Part shown: in pieces, positions 15,412 through 22,698 of the stretch
Position numbering within the stretch: position 1 is the stretch's first letter
Layout: each line of letters opens with the position of its first letter
Source: Lachnospiraceae bacterium MD308
GTDB taxonomy: Bacteria > Bacillota > Clostridia > Lachnospirales > Lachnospiraceae
Direction of reading: 5' to 3'
Assembly (NCBI GenBank): GCA_000403475.2
Contig: KE159795.1
Coordinates: forward strand, 62,001 to 126,000
Length of the DNA stretch: 64,000 bases
Notes under the pieces: model-generated
The model's database searches: none
What the model was told of the DNA's origin: nothing
What the model saw: the letters and a program-made list of their open reading frames with translations, nothing else
Translations under genes and position numbers: made by a program

Positions 15412-16631
15412 TCTTCATTTCCCCTTTCAAATTTCTCCATCTGTCTTTGTATCACTTCCTCTGGGGAAGTAGTCTGTTGTTTTATCAGTTTCTTATGACG
15501 CTCGGTAAGCTTCACATCATTTAAAATGTCTCTGAGAAAATGTGTGCCGTTGGCACGGTCAATCTTTTGCAGCATTTTCCATGTAGGGGCAACCTGTCTG
15601 TCTATCCAGTTGAGCGTCCGTGTGAGCGTATACGGCTCTGGCTGCGTCGTAAGTTTCAAACGTCTGCGGTCAGAGCCTATAAAGTACGCCCATTTTTCAT
15701 TAGTTTTCCATTCGCTGCGCCGCTTGTCCACCTCCTTGTCAACGAAACGGATATATCGGTTGATAATAGAAAATGCGGTACGTTCTGCGTCGTAATAATT
15801 CAGCAGGTCACATACCGCATGGTAGGCTCTTTCATTTTTGAGCCGGATTTCAAATCGGTTTTTGATTTTCGTATCCCCTATGGGAATCCCATTCTTCACA
15901 TACTGCTCATAATTCTTTTCGTAAATGCAGAAATATACTTCTGATTTCAGAGAACCAATATACAGCGTATTTCCCATACTGTATCCGTCTTGTTCATGGC
16001 TACGCACCAGCTCGCCGCTGCGATAGCTCTTGAAACTGCGGAATACGGAAATACATTCTTCTTGGTTACATTTTTCGGTCAGCTCTGGAATATCCAGCAT
16101 ACCGGCCATATCGTTAATGGCGAGGTCAAGCCGTTTCATCACGCTGCCGTCACCTAAAGCGTCCATCAGAAAATCGTACCAGCTCCTATGCTGTGCCAAC
16201 AGATAACCCTCCATCTGGCGGCAGCCTTTCCCTTTCAGTTCCAGCAGAGTACCCTTTTCTTCATCAGCAGAAGTAAGCACAAACACATCACCTATGACAT
16301 AATGCTCCGAATAAGAGTAAAAACCGAAATCCTCATGTATCATCATATCCGGTTTCAGTTGCAGAATGTCCTCTATCACATGCTTTACATCCGTTGTCGG
16401 AAAACGTATTCGTACATAGTCAAACAGCATGGTAAGCGGTGATTCTGGATTGTATTTTTCCAGTGCCGTAAGCAACTGTTTCTGGATTTCTTCTGTCAAT
16501 GCCACCTTGCCGGATTCCAGACGGTTCAAATGTTCTCTGCTGACTCCAGCCTCAACCGCCAGTTTGTTTTGAGAAATGCCATAGGCAGTACGCTTTTCTT
16601 TGAAATTCTTTATCCAGTCCGTTTCATCCAG
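15408..16631 (-). CDS. Relaxase / replication initiation protein (Tn916 Orf20-like), probable CTG start
   Basis: A ~407-residue protein. The first ATG (16,529) is preceded by 34 in-frame codons encoding DETDWIKNFKEKRTAYGISQ and NKLAVEAGVSREHLNRLESG, a clear XRE helix-turn-helix that Orf20-type relaxases normally carry. No ATG, GTG or TTG is in frame near the beginning. A CTG at 16,631 sits eight bases after GGAGG and is my chosen start. The rest is the Rep_trans domain (DYVRIRFPTTDVKHVIEDIL, HYVIGDVFVLTS, FEIRLKNERAYHAVCDLLNY). The family nicks oriT and starts rolling-circle transfer. The oriT-like spacer and the coupling-protein gene lie immediately upstream. Confidence 0.88.
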   Translation of the reverse strand: MDETDWIKNFKEKRTAYGISQNKLAVEAGVSREHLNRLESGKVALTEEIQKQLLTALEKYNPESPLTMLFDYVRIRFPTTDVKHVIEDILQLKPDMMIHEDFGFYSYSEHYVIGDVFVLTSADEEKGTLLELKGKGCRQMEGYLLAQHRSWYDFLMDALGDGSVMKRLDLAINDMAGMLDIPELTEKCNQEECISVFRSFKSYRSGELVRSHEQDGYSMGNTLYIGSLKSEVYFCIYEKNYEQYVKNGIPIGDTKIKNRFEIRLKNERAYHAVCDLLNYYDAERTAFSIINRYIRFVDKEVDKRRSEWKTNEKWAYFIGSDRRRLKLTTQPEPYTLTRTLNWIDRQVAPTWKMLQKIDRANGTHFLRDILNDVKLTERHKKLIKQQTTSPEEVIQRQMEKFERGNEE

Positions 16632-16817
16632 TAAAACCCCTCCTAACGTAAAAAGGTGTGACAGGATTTCAGCCTTTTGTCACACCTCTAAAATCTATCG
16701 GAAATACCTGTGCCATAAAGGATTTTTAGATTTCCGAATCTGTTTTCAGTTGTATTTGCGCCCCCCTGTTAGATACCGGGGGCATATGGCAGGTGCGGCA
16801 CACCGCACCTGCACAGG
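16632..16817. other. oriT-like intergenic region between coupling-protein and relaxase genes
   Basis: A 186-bp non-coding spacer rich in inverted repeats. AGGTGTGACA/TGTCACACCT lies at 16,654-16,687. A CCCCC/GGGGG hairpin lies near 16,760-16,782. GCAGGTGCGG-CACA-CCGCACCTGC, a perfect 10-bp stem, lies at 16,789-16,812. Tn916 has its oriT between orf20 and orf21, the same place. No nick site can be assigned from sequence alone. The hairpins could also act as terminators for the coupling-protein gene. Confidence 0.55.
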
Positions 16818-18221
16818 CTAGTCCGTACTTGCGGCTTTCGCTTTGCACGCCGCCTGTCCGTCCTGCCTGTTCTGTGTAAGTTTCCCTATCTCCTTTAAGA
16901 AATCATGCCCTTTTGGTACAAGGGGAGTATAAAACTCGGATATGACACTTGTACCCGTATCCACATAGCCACGCCCTTTTATTTGCTTTAAGAAGAAATC
17001 CTTATTTACCTCTCCGAACATCATAGAGTAACCCAGCTCCGACATACGTCCAAGAGCTACACGGAAATTGAACTGGTCTCGGATCCCGTCGCCCAGATAT
17101 TTTGCGTCTGGTCTCTGACAGGCGAGAATAAGAAAATATCCTGCCTGCCGTCCAAGCATGACTATCTGTTTCAGCTTGTTAAGGACAGCAGCATTTTCCT
17201 TTGTCGTCAGCATTTCCATAAACGCCACATATTCATCAAAGATTAAGAAGTGCGGCGGCAATCCCAAGTAAGCATAGTTCTCACCCGTCTTATAATTCTC
17301 CATGAGTTTCATGGTTTCCGAGCGTTCCATCATGCCATTATAAAAACGGTCAATGCAGGCGGTAATATCCTCTTTTTTATAGTAGACTTCGGGCATGACA
17401 GCGGCGAGGTCGGCAAGGTCAGCGTTCTTCGGGTCTAACACATACATCACCGAATCACAGCGTAACAGAGTTTCAATAATGGTAAGGATAAAATAAGTCT
17501 TTCCTCCACCTGTACCGCCAGCAATAAGCATGTGGGGGAGCTTGTCATACTCCCACCAGATATTTTTCATCAGCCGGAGCTTGCCCTTTTCTGCCCGTAC
17601 CTCATTGATGGTAATGCGGTTTGCAATCGTATCATAGAGCAAAACATACTCCACATAGGAATCATGCAGCTCTTTAGATACTAATTCACAATATAAGCCT
17701 GTTTCTAGCTTTTTCTCCAAGTGCAGGAGTTGGTCTTGATATTTCCCCAGCGTGATTTCTGTCTGGATATAGAGTAGGCCATTCTCCATACGGTAATACA
17801 TCTTTGGAAAATAGGTAATCCGTTCCTTTTTCCCGTTAGACGGCAGGTCTTTGAAGATACCATTGTCCTGTGAGGTTTCCACTTCATACCAGCCATTTTC
17901 CAGAATCATTCTTGCCAGCTTTTGGCGATGGAAGAGCCGCTTTACCTTGTCATATCGGAATCGGTAATAGAGCAGAGCAGCAGCTAAACAGGTAAATGCT
18001 GATATAATGAGCGTAACTAGCCTGTATGGCGTAAAGTGGAACTGTAGGTTGCCATCGCTAAAAAGTGTGACCGAGTTCCAATCGGTTGTTATGATTACCT
18101 TTAGGTTCAAGAGTATCATTGCCATAAAGAATAGCAGGAGCAACGAGCCGGTAGCAAAGCGGAAAACCAGAGATTTGTCACTGGCTCTGATACGGTTTCC
18201 TTTCTTTTTAAATTGTTGCAT
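16818..18221 (-). CDS. FtsK/SpoIIIE-domain coupling protein (Tn916 Orf21/TcpA-like)
   Basis: A 467-residue membrane-anchored ATPase. Two N-terminal transmembrane segments (~25-45 and ~65-90) precede the motor domain. Walker A is MLIAGGTGGGKTYFILTI at ~230-247. A Walker B-like FLIFDEYVAFMEML lies at ~325, followed by QIVMLGRQAGYFLILACQRPDAKYLGDGIRDQFNFRVALGR, typical of FtsK-type DNA translocases. In Tn916-like elements this protein brings the relaxase-DNA complex to the secretion channel. Here the channel genes are gone, so it could only work with a helper element. Length is normal for the family. Confidence 0.93.
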   Translation of the reverse strand: MQQFKKKGNRIRASDKSLVFRFATGSLLLLFFMAMILLNLKVIITTDWNSVTLFSDGNLQFHFTPYRLVTLIISAFTCLAAALLYYRFRYDKVKRLFHRQKLARMILENGWYEVETSQDNGIFKDLPSNGKKERITYFPKMYYRMENGLLYIQTEITLGKYQDQLLHLEKKLETGLYCELVSKELHDSYVEYVLLYDTIANRITINEVRAEKGKLRLMKNIWWEYDKLPHMLIAGGTGGGKTYFILTIIETLLRCDSVMYVLDPKNADLADLAAVMPEVYYKKEDITACIDRFYNGMMERSETMKLMENYKTGENYAYLGLPPHFLIFDEYVAFMEMLTTKENAAVLNKLKQIVMLGRQAGYFLILACQRPDAKYLGDGIRDQFNFRVALGRMSELGYSMMFGEVNKDFFLKQIKGRGYVDTGTSVISEFYTPLVPKGHDFLKEIGKLTQNRQDGQAACKAKAASTD

Positions 18222-18325
18222 AATCTTTTCCTTTCCATGAAAAAAGCAGCAAATCTTGCGAATTTACTGCTTGTGTAGTATAGAGTATTTAAGAATAAAA
18301 CCAATAACAAACTGGGATTTTGAAG

Positions 18326-18742
18326 TTAAAACTCATATCTATTTCCATGCGATAATAACAAGCCGTCCGTTAATTTCACACATAAAATTATAGTATTTTC
18401 ATCATCAAAATCATTATGTCCGTTATCAATCCATTCAGCAAAGGCGTTTTTCAGTTTCTCTGCAATCAACTTATTTTCTGCTCTCTTAAAATAGCCTAAA
18501 TTAATACCATTTCCATGTGCTGTGAACCACTCGCCTGATATTGCAACGATTGGATTATTTTCTATCTGTCTCATTTTATTTGACAGTGCATATGTAATAA
18601 TGTAAAATGCTCCATTTTCATAGTATGCATTTACACTTCTTACATATGGAACTCCACCCTCAACTGTTGCCAATGCAATAACAGTGTCTTTTCCAAACCG
18701 TTCAATCATTATTTTTTCAGCTCCTAAACATATATTTTTCAT
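18326..18742 (-). CDS. Pyridoxamine 5'-phosphate oxidase (PPOX)-like FMN-binding protein
   Basis: A 138-residue protein starting MKNICLGAEKIMIERFGKD behind AAAGGAG. The fold signature is a PPOX-like split beta-barrel: IALATVEGGVPYVRSVNAYYENGAFYIITYALSNKMRQIENNPIVAIS. These small flavoproteins or heme-binding relatives have varied redox roles, and many are uncharacterised. The start at 18,742 is preferred over an upstream ATG because of the ribosome binding site. It is cargo between the IS-split gene and the coupling-protein gene. Confidence 0.8.
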   Translation of the reverse strand: MKNICLGAEKIMIERFGKDTVIALATVEGGVPYVRSVNAYYENGAFYIITYALSNKMRQIENNPIVAISGEWFTAHGNGINLGYFKRAENKLIAEKLKNAFAEWIDNGHNDFDDENTIILCVKLTDGLLLSHGNRYEF

Positions 18743-19073
18743 AAGAGTCTCTCCTTTACAACTTCCAATTTTTTCATAGCAGAAGTTAAAAATGGCTATA
18801 TAATATATCAATTCAATTTTTGCAATAGCTCCTTCAAAAAATCACTACATCCATTCAACGTAACTATTATAGATGGCGGTGATTCTATTTTGTTCGTTTG
18901 AAAATTATAAAGAGCTGCTGTCTGTCCATCATAATCAAGCACGCCTATATTTAGCAGATGTGTTATTCCAAAATAATCATATTTCGTACCATCATTTTCA
19001 AAACGCTTATCAGGTTCATCAATTTCTAATAGCATTTTTAAATATGGATAAAACGATTTTGAAATTATATTAA

Positions 19074-20727
19074 CCTGAATTATTCACGGAATAACAGCAT
19101 TAACTGCTGAAACCCGCATAGTTACTGTATTTTAATTGAATATTGCTTTTCACTTATTTAGTGAATAGAAAAAGACCTCTATCTATGGTAAAATTTAGGT
19201 GTCCAATCCAAATCAAAACCAAAGAAAGGGTCTTTATATGGATATTTTAAACACTGTAAGCTTAGAAAGCAATAGCCAGATTAAAATTAATTTTGACGGA
19301 GGCGATTTATCCTCCGATGCAGGACTTCTCCTGTTCAAAGAGTTCCTGTTTAAGATTGGAGCGGTCAGGCTCGTTAATCGTATGTTCAAAACCAATGATA
19401 CCGCATGGTTCCGCGTCCATAAGGATGATACGAATCTGATGCAGGTAATTTACCAGATTATCAGTTCCTACTTTGAGGATGACTGTGCAGACGAACTGAC
19501 AAACGAACCTGTTATGACAGTTATTTTAGGCAAGGATGCCCTGGCATCCCAGCCTACCCTGTCACGCTTTTTTAACCGCATGGATGGAGATACGCTCAGC
19601 CAGTTAAACCAGATCATCCGTGAACTCCGTAAAGTCATCTATTCCATAAAGAAACCGGAATTCATGCTTTTTGATCTTGATTCCACACTTCTTGATACCT
19701 ATGGAAATCAGGAAGGGGAAGGTTTCAACTACCATTATCAGGCTCATGGTTATCATCCGCTGTTATGCTACGACGGGCTGACCGGCGATCTGCTAAAAGC
19801 ACAGCTTCGTGACGGCACCATGTATTGCAGCAAAGAGGCAGATATTTTTATGAAGTCCCTTCTGGATGAATTCCTCTGCGATTTCCCGGATGTGCCGCTT
19901 TACTTTCGTGGTGACAGTGGTTTTGCGTCACCAGGCCTGTATGAAGTTCTTGAAGATAAAAACTGCAAATATGCCATCCGGCTCAAGGAGAATGCAAAAC
20001 TCCGTGAATTGGCAGAAGAGGAAAACCAGGCACTGTACCGTGCAACGAAATCCAACCAGGTAGATTACGCTGTCGAGTATGGGGAATTCCTGTACCAGGC
20101 CGGTTCATGGAACCATCCACGCAGGGTGGCCTTTAAAATAGAAAAGCCGTATGGGCAGATGATCCATCTGTATACCTTTATTGTCACAACACTGGAAATG
20201 GAACCTTATCAGGTGATCCGGTTCTATTGCGGAAGAGGCAAAATGGAAAATTTCATCAAGGAATGCAAAAGCGGTTTTGACTTTGCCTCTGTAAGCAGTT
20301 CCTCAAAGCTGGTAAATGCGAACCGCCTTCTGGTTCATGCATTAGCTTATAACCTATTCAATTGGTTTAGACGATTGGCGCTTGCTGCCAGTATGCGAAA
20401 ACAGCGTATTGATACCATACGATTAAAACTGCTGAAGATAGCCGCAAGGGTGGTAAAATCAGCACGATATAAATATTTTAAACTGTGCAGCAGCTGTCCC
20501 TACAAGAAAGAATTCTACGAGACACTGGAAAACATCCGTAACCTGCAGCCACAGTTGGAATAATAACTGTTAATGGACCTTGACAGCCACAATAAATTTC
20601 CAACCCTATCACAGGAGAAGTCTGCCCATTTTTAGGCTATCTTGCGACAGAGTGAGGTATCTGGAGGGGTTGTAATGGTAACTACGGCGGATTTTATGTG
20701 AGTTTATACTGCCGTGAATAATTCAGG
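19074..20727. mobile_element. IS1380-family insertion sequence, intact
   Basis: A 1,654-bp insertion sequence with perfect 16-bp terminal inverted repeats, CCTGAATTATTCACGG at 19,074-19,089 and its reverse complement at 20,712-20,727. It is flanked by a 5-bp target duplication ATTAA (19,069-19,073 and 20,728-20,732). It holds a single transposase gene on the plus strand. Complete ends, duplication and an open transposase frame suggest a recent, possibly still active, insertion. Confidence 0.95.
19238..20563 (+). CDS. IS1380-family transposase
   Basis: A 441-residue DDE transposase starting MDILNTVSLESNSQ behind AAAGAAAGGG. The acidic triad candidates are in FDLDSTLLDTYGNQEG, LYFRGDSGFASPGLYE and YCGRGKMENFIKECKSGFDF, the order and spacing expected for IS1380/IS4-group enzymes. 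The C-terminal tail (SARYKYFKLCSSCPYKKEF) is also typical. An upstream GTG in frame at 19,199 has no ribosome binding site. It catalyses cut-and-paste movement of the surrounding IS. Confidence 0.95.
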   Translation: MDILNTVSLESNSQIKINFDGGDLSSDAGLLLFKEFLFKIGAVRLVNRMFKTNDTAWFRVHKDDTNLMQVIYQIISSYFEDDCADELTNEPVMTVILGKDALASQPTLSRFFNRMDGDTLSQLNQIIRELRKVIYSIKKPEFMLFDLDSTLLDTYGNQEGEGFNYHYQAHGYHPLLCYDGLTGDLLKAQLRDGTMYCSKEADIFMKSLLDEFLCDFPDVPLYFRGDSGFASPGLYEVLEDKNCKYAIRLKENAKLRELAEEENQALYRATKSNQVDYAVEYGEFLYQAGSWNHPRRVAFKIEKPYGQMIHLYTFIVTTLEMEPYQVIRFYCGRGKMENFIKECKSGFDFASVSSSSKLVNANRLLVHALAYNLFNWFRRLALAASMRKQRIDTIRLKLLKIAARVVKSARYKYFKLCSSCPYKKEFYETLENIRNLQPQLE

Positions 20728-21139
20728 ATTAACGATATAAAAATACTCATCTTTAGTAATTTCTCCATTTACTAAGTAATTAAATGCCATTCCGATTAAT
20801 TTCAACTTATTATCATCATCGCATGAATCAACTATATACAGGAGTTGCTTTGATATCTTATTACATTCTTCATCATTACTGAATTTTTCTTGCCATTTCT
20901 GATTTTTGTCTATGTTTTCAATAAAACTTTTTAATTTTTCCACAAAAATTCTATCACGAATATCTGCACCTATTTTTATCATGCTAAAGGCAGAACCAAC
21001 GATAGGCAACTCTTTTATCATACCATCTTGTAGAAAAGAATCTAAAGTAAATTCACCGAAGTCTGTTAACAAAGACATTATTTCATCTTTCATAATTGAA
21101 TTTTCTCCTATAAAATATCTACGTTCTTTTACAAATAAA

Positions 21140-21454
21140 TTATAAATGCTTATCTGTATCTCTAGCACCATACAGCAAACGCCGCACTTCCATTACATCA
21201 TCAATCACCACATAGTAAATAACGTAATTTCTCACATAGATTCTATAATAAGGATAGTCTCTCTTTTTTGCGGAAACGTATGGTTCAAAAGCAACAGGAT
21301 TATTCAGCCTTTCCATGATCGCAGCCTCTACATCGTCAACCAAACGCAAAGCAGCATCCTCATTCTTTAAAACATTGGTGATGTAACTCGCTGTACTGAT
21401 TAAATCCTGTTCAAAAATCGGCAGATAACGAAGATGATAAACTTTATTTTCCAT
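21140..21454 (-). CDS. RelE/ParE-family toxin
   Basis: A 104-residue toxin of the RelE/ParE fold (LRYLPIFEQDLISTASYITN, then ERLNNPVAFEPYVSAKKRDY and YPYYRIYVRNYVIYYVVIDD). RelE members cut mRNA at the ribosome, whereas ParE members poison gyrase; the sequence alone does not decide which. The gene overlaps the 3' end of the antitoxin gene by 11 bases. The pair probably stabilises the element against loss. Confidence 0.88.
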   Translation of the reverse strand: MENKVYHLRYLPIFEQDLISTASYITNVLKNEDAALRLVDDVEAAIMERLNNPVAFEPYVSAKKRDYPYYRIYVRNYVIYYVVIDDVMEVRRLLYGARDTDKHL

Positions 21455-21704
21455 GTATCGTACTCCTTACATTGCTGAATACGGTTTCATGGGAAAGCCT
21501 TTCTTCCGTCATTGCCGCCTGCCTGTCGGCTTCGTCAAGTTTCATCTCTATATCATCTGTCAGATTTGCGTATTCCTCCAAACTCAAAACTACCATAGCT
21601 CCGTAACCATTCTTTGTAAGATAAACAGGTTTTCCGCTGTTTACGATGGTTTCAATTTCCGGAAATTTATTTCTAAGGTCAGAAACAGGTCGAATTTGTA
21701 TCAT
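21444..21704 (-). CDS. Phd/YefM-family antitoxin
   Basis: An 86-residue antitoxin with the Phd/YefM N-terminal DNA-binding fold (IRPVSDLRNKFPEIETIVNS, GKPVYLTKNGYGAMVVLSLE). Its C-terminal acidic tail is expected to wrap the toxin. It precedes the toxin gene with an 11-base overlap and would autorepress the operon as a complex. Confidence 0.9.
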   Translation of the reverse strand: MIQIRPVSDLRNKFPEIETIVNSGKPVYLTKNGYGAMVVLSLEEYANLTDDIEMKLDEADRQAAMTEERLSHETVFSNVRSTIHGK

Positions 21705-21772
21705 AATCTAAGCACTCCTTTCATTGTTTATTTTATCCTGATTTTATCAGAATATTATCGTATAGGCAATGC

Positions 21773-22171
21773 TTATTTAGAATTCTTAATTTCCCTTTTT
21801 TCATGCGGATTAGGATTCTGTAGATTTCCCGTTGAATGTCCGTCTTTATTTTTCAAGACAATATCCTCCGCCTTGATATACCAGTCCACGTCCGCCCCCT
21901 GAAACGTAGCCGTCGCCACTGTATCCGCTACAGGATTGATAAGCTCAACCTCCGCATTATAATCAAATTCCTTTAACGGCACGGCAGCGGGAATACTCAC
22001 CTGTATCATGCGCCCCTGTCCTCTGGATTTCAAATCGTAGGTGCGTTCCTTGATTTCTTCAGAAACCTTTCCGTCCTCATTCTGCTTATGCACCTCACGC
22101 CGCAATGCGGAAAACTTAAGCAGTCCGAATGTCTTTTCCTTGTCGATAATAATTCCATTTGCTAATCTCAT
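21773..22171 (-). CDS. DUF961/YdcP-family protein (Tn916 Orf22-like)
   Basis: A 132-residue soluble protein (IIIDKEKTFGLLKFSALRRE ... GRMIQVSIPAAVPLKEFDYN) of the DUF961 family, conserved at the head of the transfer operon in Tn916-like elements. It is paralogous to the next gene upstream, 16 bases away; the family usually occurs as such a pair. Its biochemical role is not established. The last ~20 residues (HSTGNLQNPNPHEKREIKNSK) look like a disordered extension. Confidence 0.85.
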   Translation of the reverse strand: MRLANGIIIDKEKTFGLLKFSALRREVHKQNEDGKVSEEIKERTYDLKSRGQGRMIQVSIPAAVPLKEFDYNAEVELINPVADTVATATFQGADVDWYIKAEDIVLKNKDGHSTGNLQNPNPHEKREIKNSK

Positions 22172-22187
22172 AATCTCTGATACCTCC

Positions 22188-22502
22188 TTACGCTTTCACC
22201 ATATCGTCAGCAGACAAGATATAGTTTGTGAACCCACGGTTGCCGATTTTATAACCCTCTGCGGTAATCTTCGGGTTGATGAGCCGTACCTTTTCCTCAA
22301 CCTCAAAATTCTTCTCCCCGGCAGCAGCAGGCAATGCTACGATAATATCATCGGCTCTCTGTACGTCCGAATACAGGTTGTAGCTACGGGAAATCACAGC
22401 CATACGCCCGTTGATTCTCCGCTGTTCTACCTTGTTCTCACCTGCAAATTCCAGATTCCCGAAAGTCTTTTCCATGTTCGGGATAACATGCTTTAATTCC
22501 AT
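22188..22502 (-). CDS. DUF961/YdcP-family protein (Tn916 Orf23-like)
   Basis: A 104-residue protein (HVIPNMEKTFGNLEFAGENK ... EEKVRLINPKITAEGYKIGN) of the same DUF961 family as its downstream neighbour. The two share a common layout (EKTFG-L-F ... INP) and probably arose by duplication. It is the first gene of what would be the transfer operon in Tn916. The function is unknown. Confidence 0.87.
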   Translation of the reverse strand: MELKHVIPNMEKTFGNLEFAGENKVEQRRINGRMAVISRSYNLYSDVQRADDIIVALPAAAGEKNFEVEEKVRLINPKITAEGYKIGNRGFTNYILSADDMVKA

Positions 22503-22542
22503 ATATATTTTCCTCTTTCTTTCTAATTTTCTATGTCTCTAT

Positions 22543-22563
22543 TTGGGGAGCTACACTCCCCAA
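22543..22563. terminator. Hairpin between the adhesin and Orf23-like genes
   Basis: TTGGGGAG, loop CTACA, CTCCCCAA. A perfect 8-bp stem in the interval between the stop of the adhesin gene and the Orf23-like start. The downstream T-run is weak, so it may attenuate rather than stop transcription into the transfer genes. Confidence 0.55.
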
Positions 22564-22698
22564 TCCCCTTGTGTACTGTTTTTTCCAGCCAATCAATAAG
22601 ACGCTTGACTGAAAAGAAACAGTTTGTGTGTTTTATGCAGCCATATATTTTCAAGGCGGTGAACGGGAACAGGATTTCATATGCTGATTCCTCCTGTA

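Larger units (their letters stand above)
18808..21093 (-). pseudogene. Unknown 208-residue protein gene split by an IS1380 element
   Basis: The 5' part begins at 21,093 (MKDEIMSLLTDFGEFTLDSF, then ELPIVGSAFSMIKIGADIRD) and runs to ...DEYFYIVN at the right end of the IS. The 3' part continues left of the IS as IISKSFYPYLKMLLEIDEPD and ends LKELLQKLN at 18,808. Removing the IS with one ATTAA copy joins the halves in frame, giving an original protein of about 208 residues. I do not recognise the family. It is helical and soluble, with a short hydrophobic stretch (ELPIVGSAFSMIKIG). It lies in the element among maintenance genes, so a host-interaction or defence role is possible but unproven. Confidence 0.8.
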
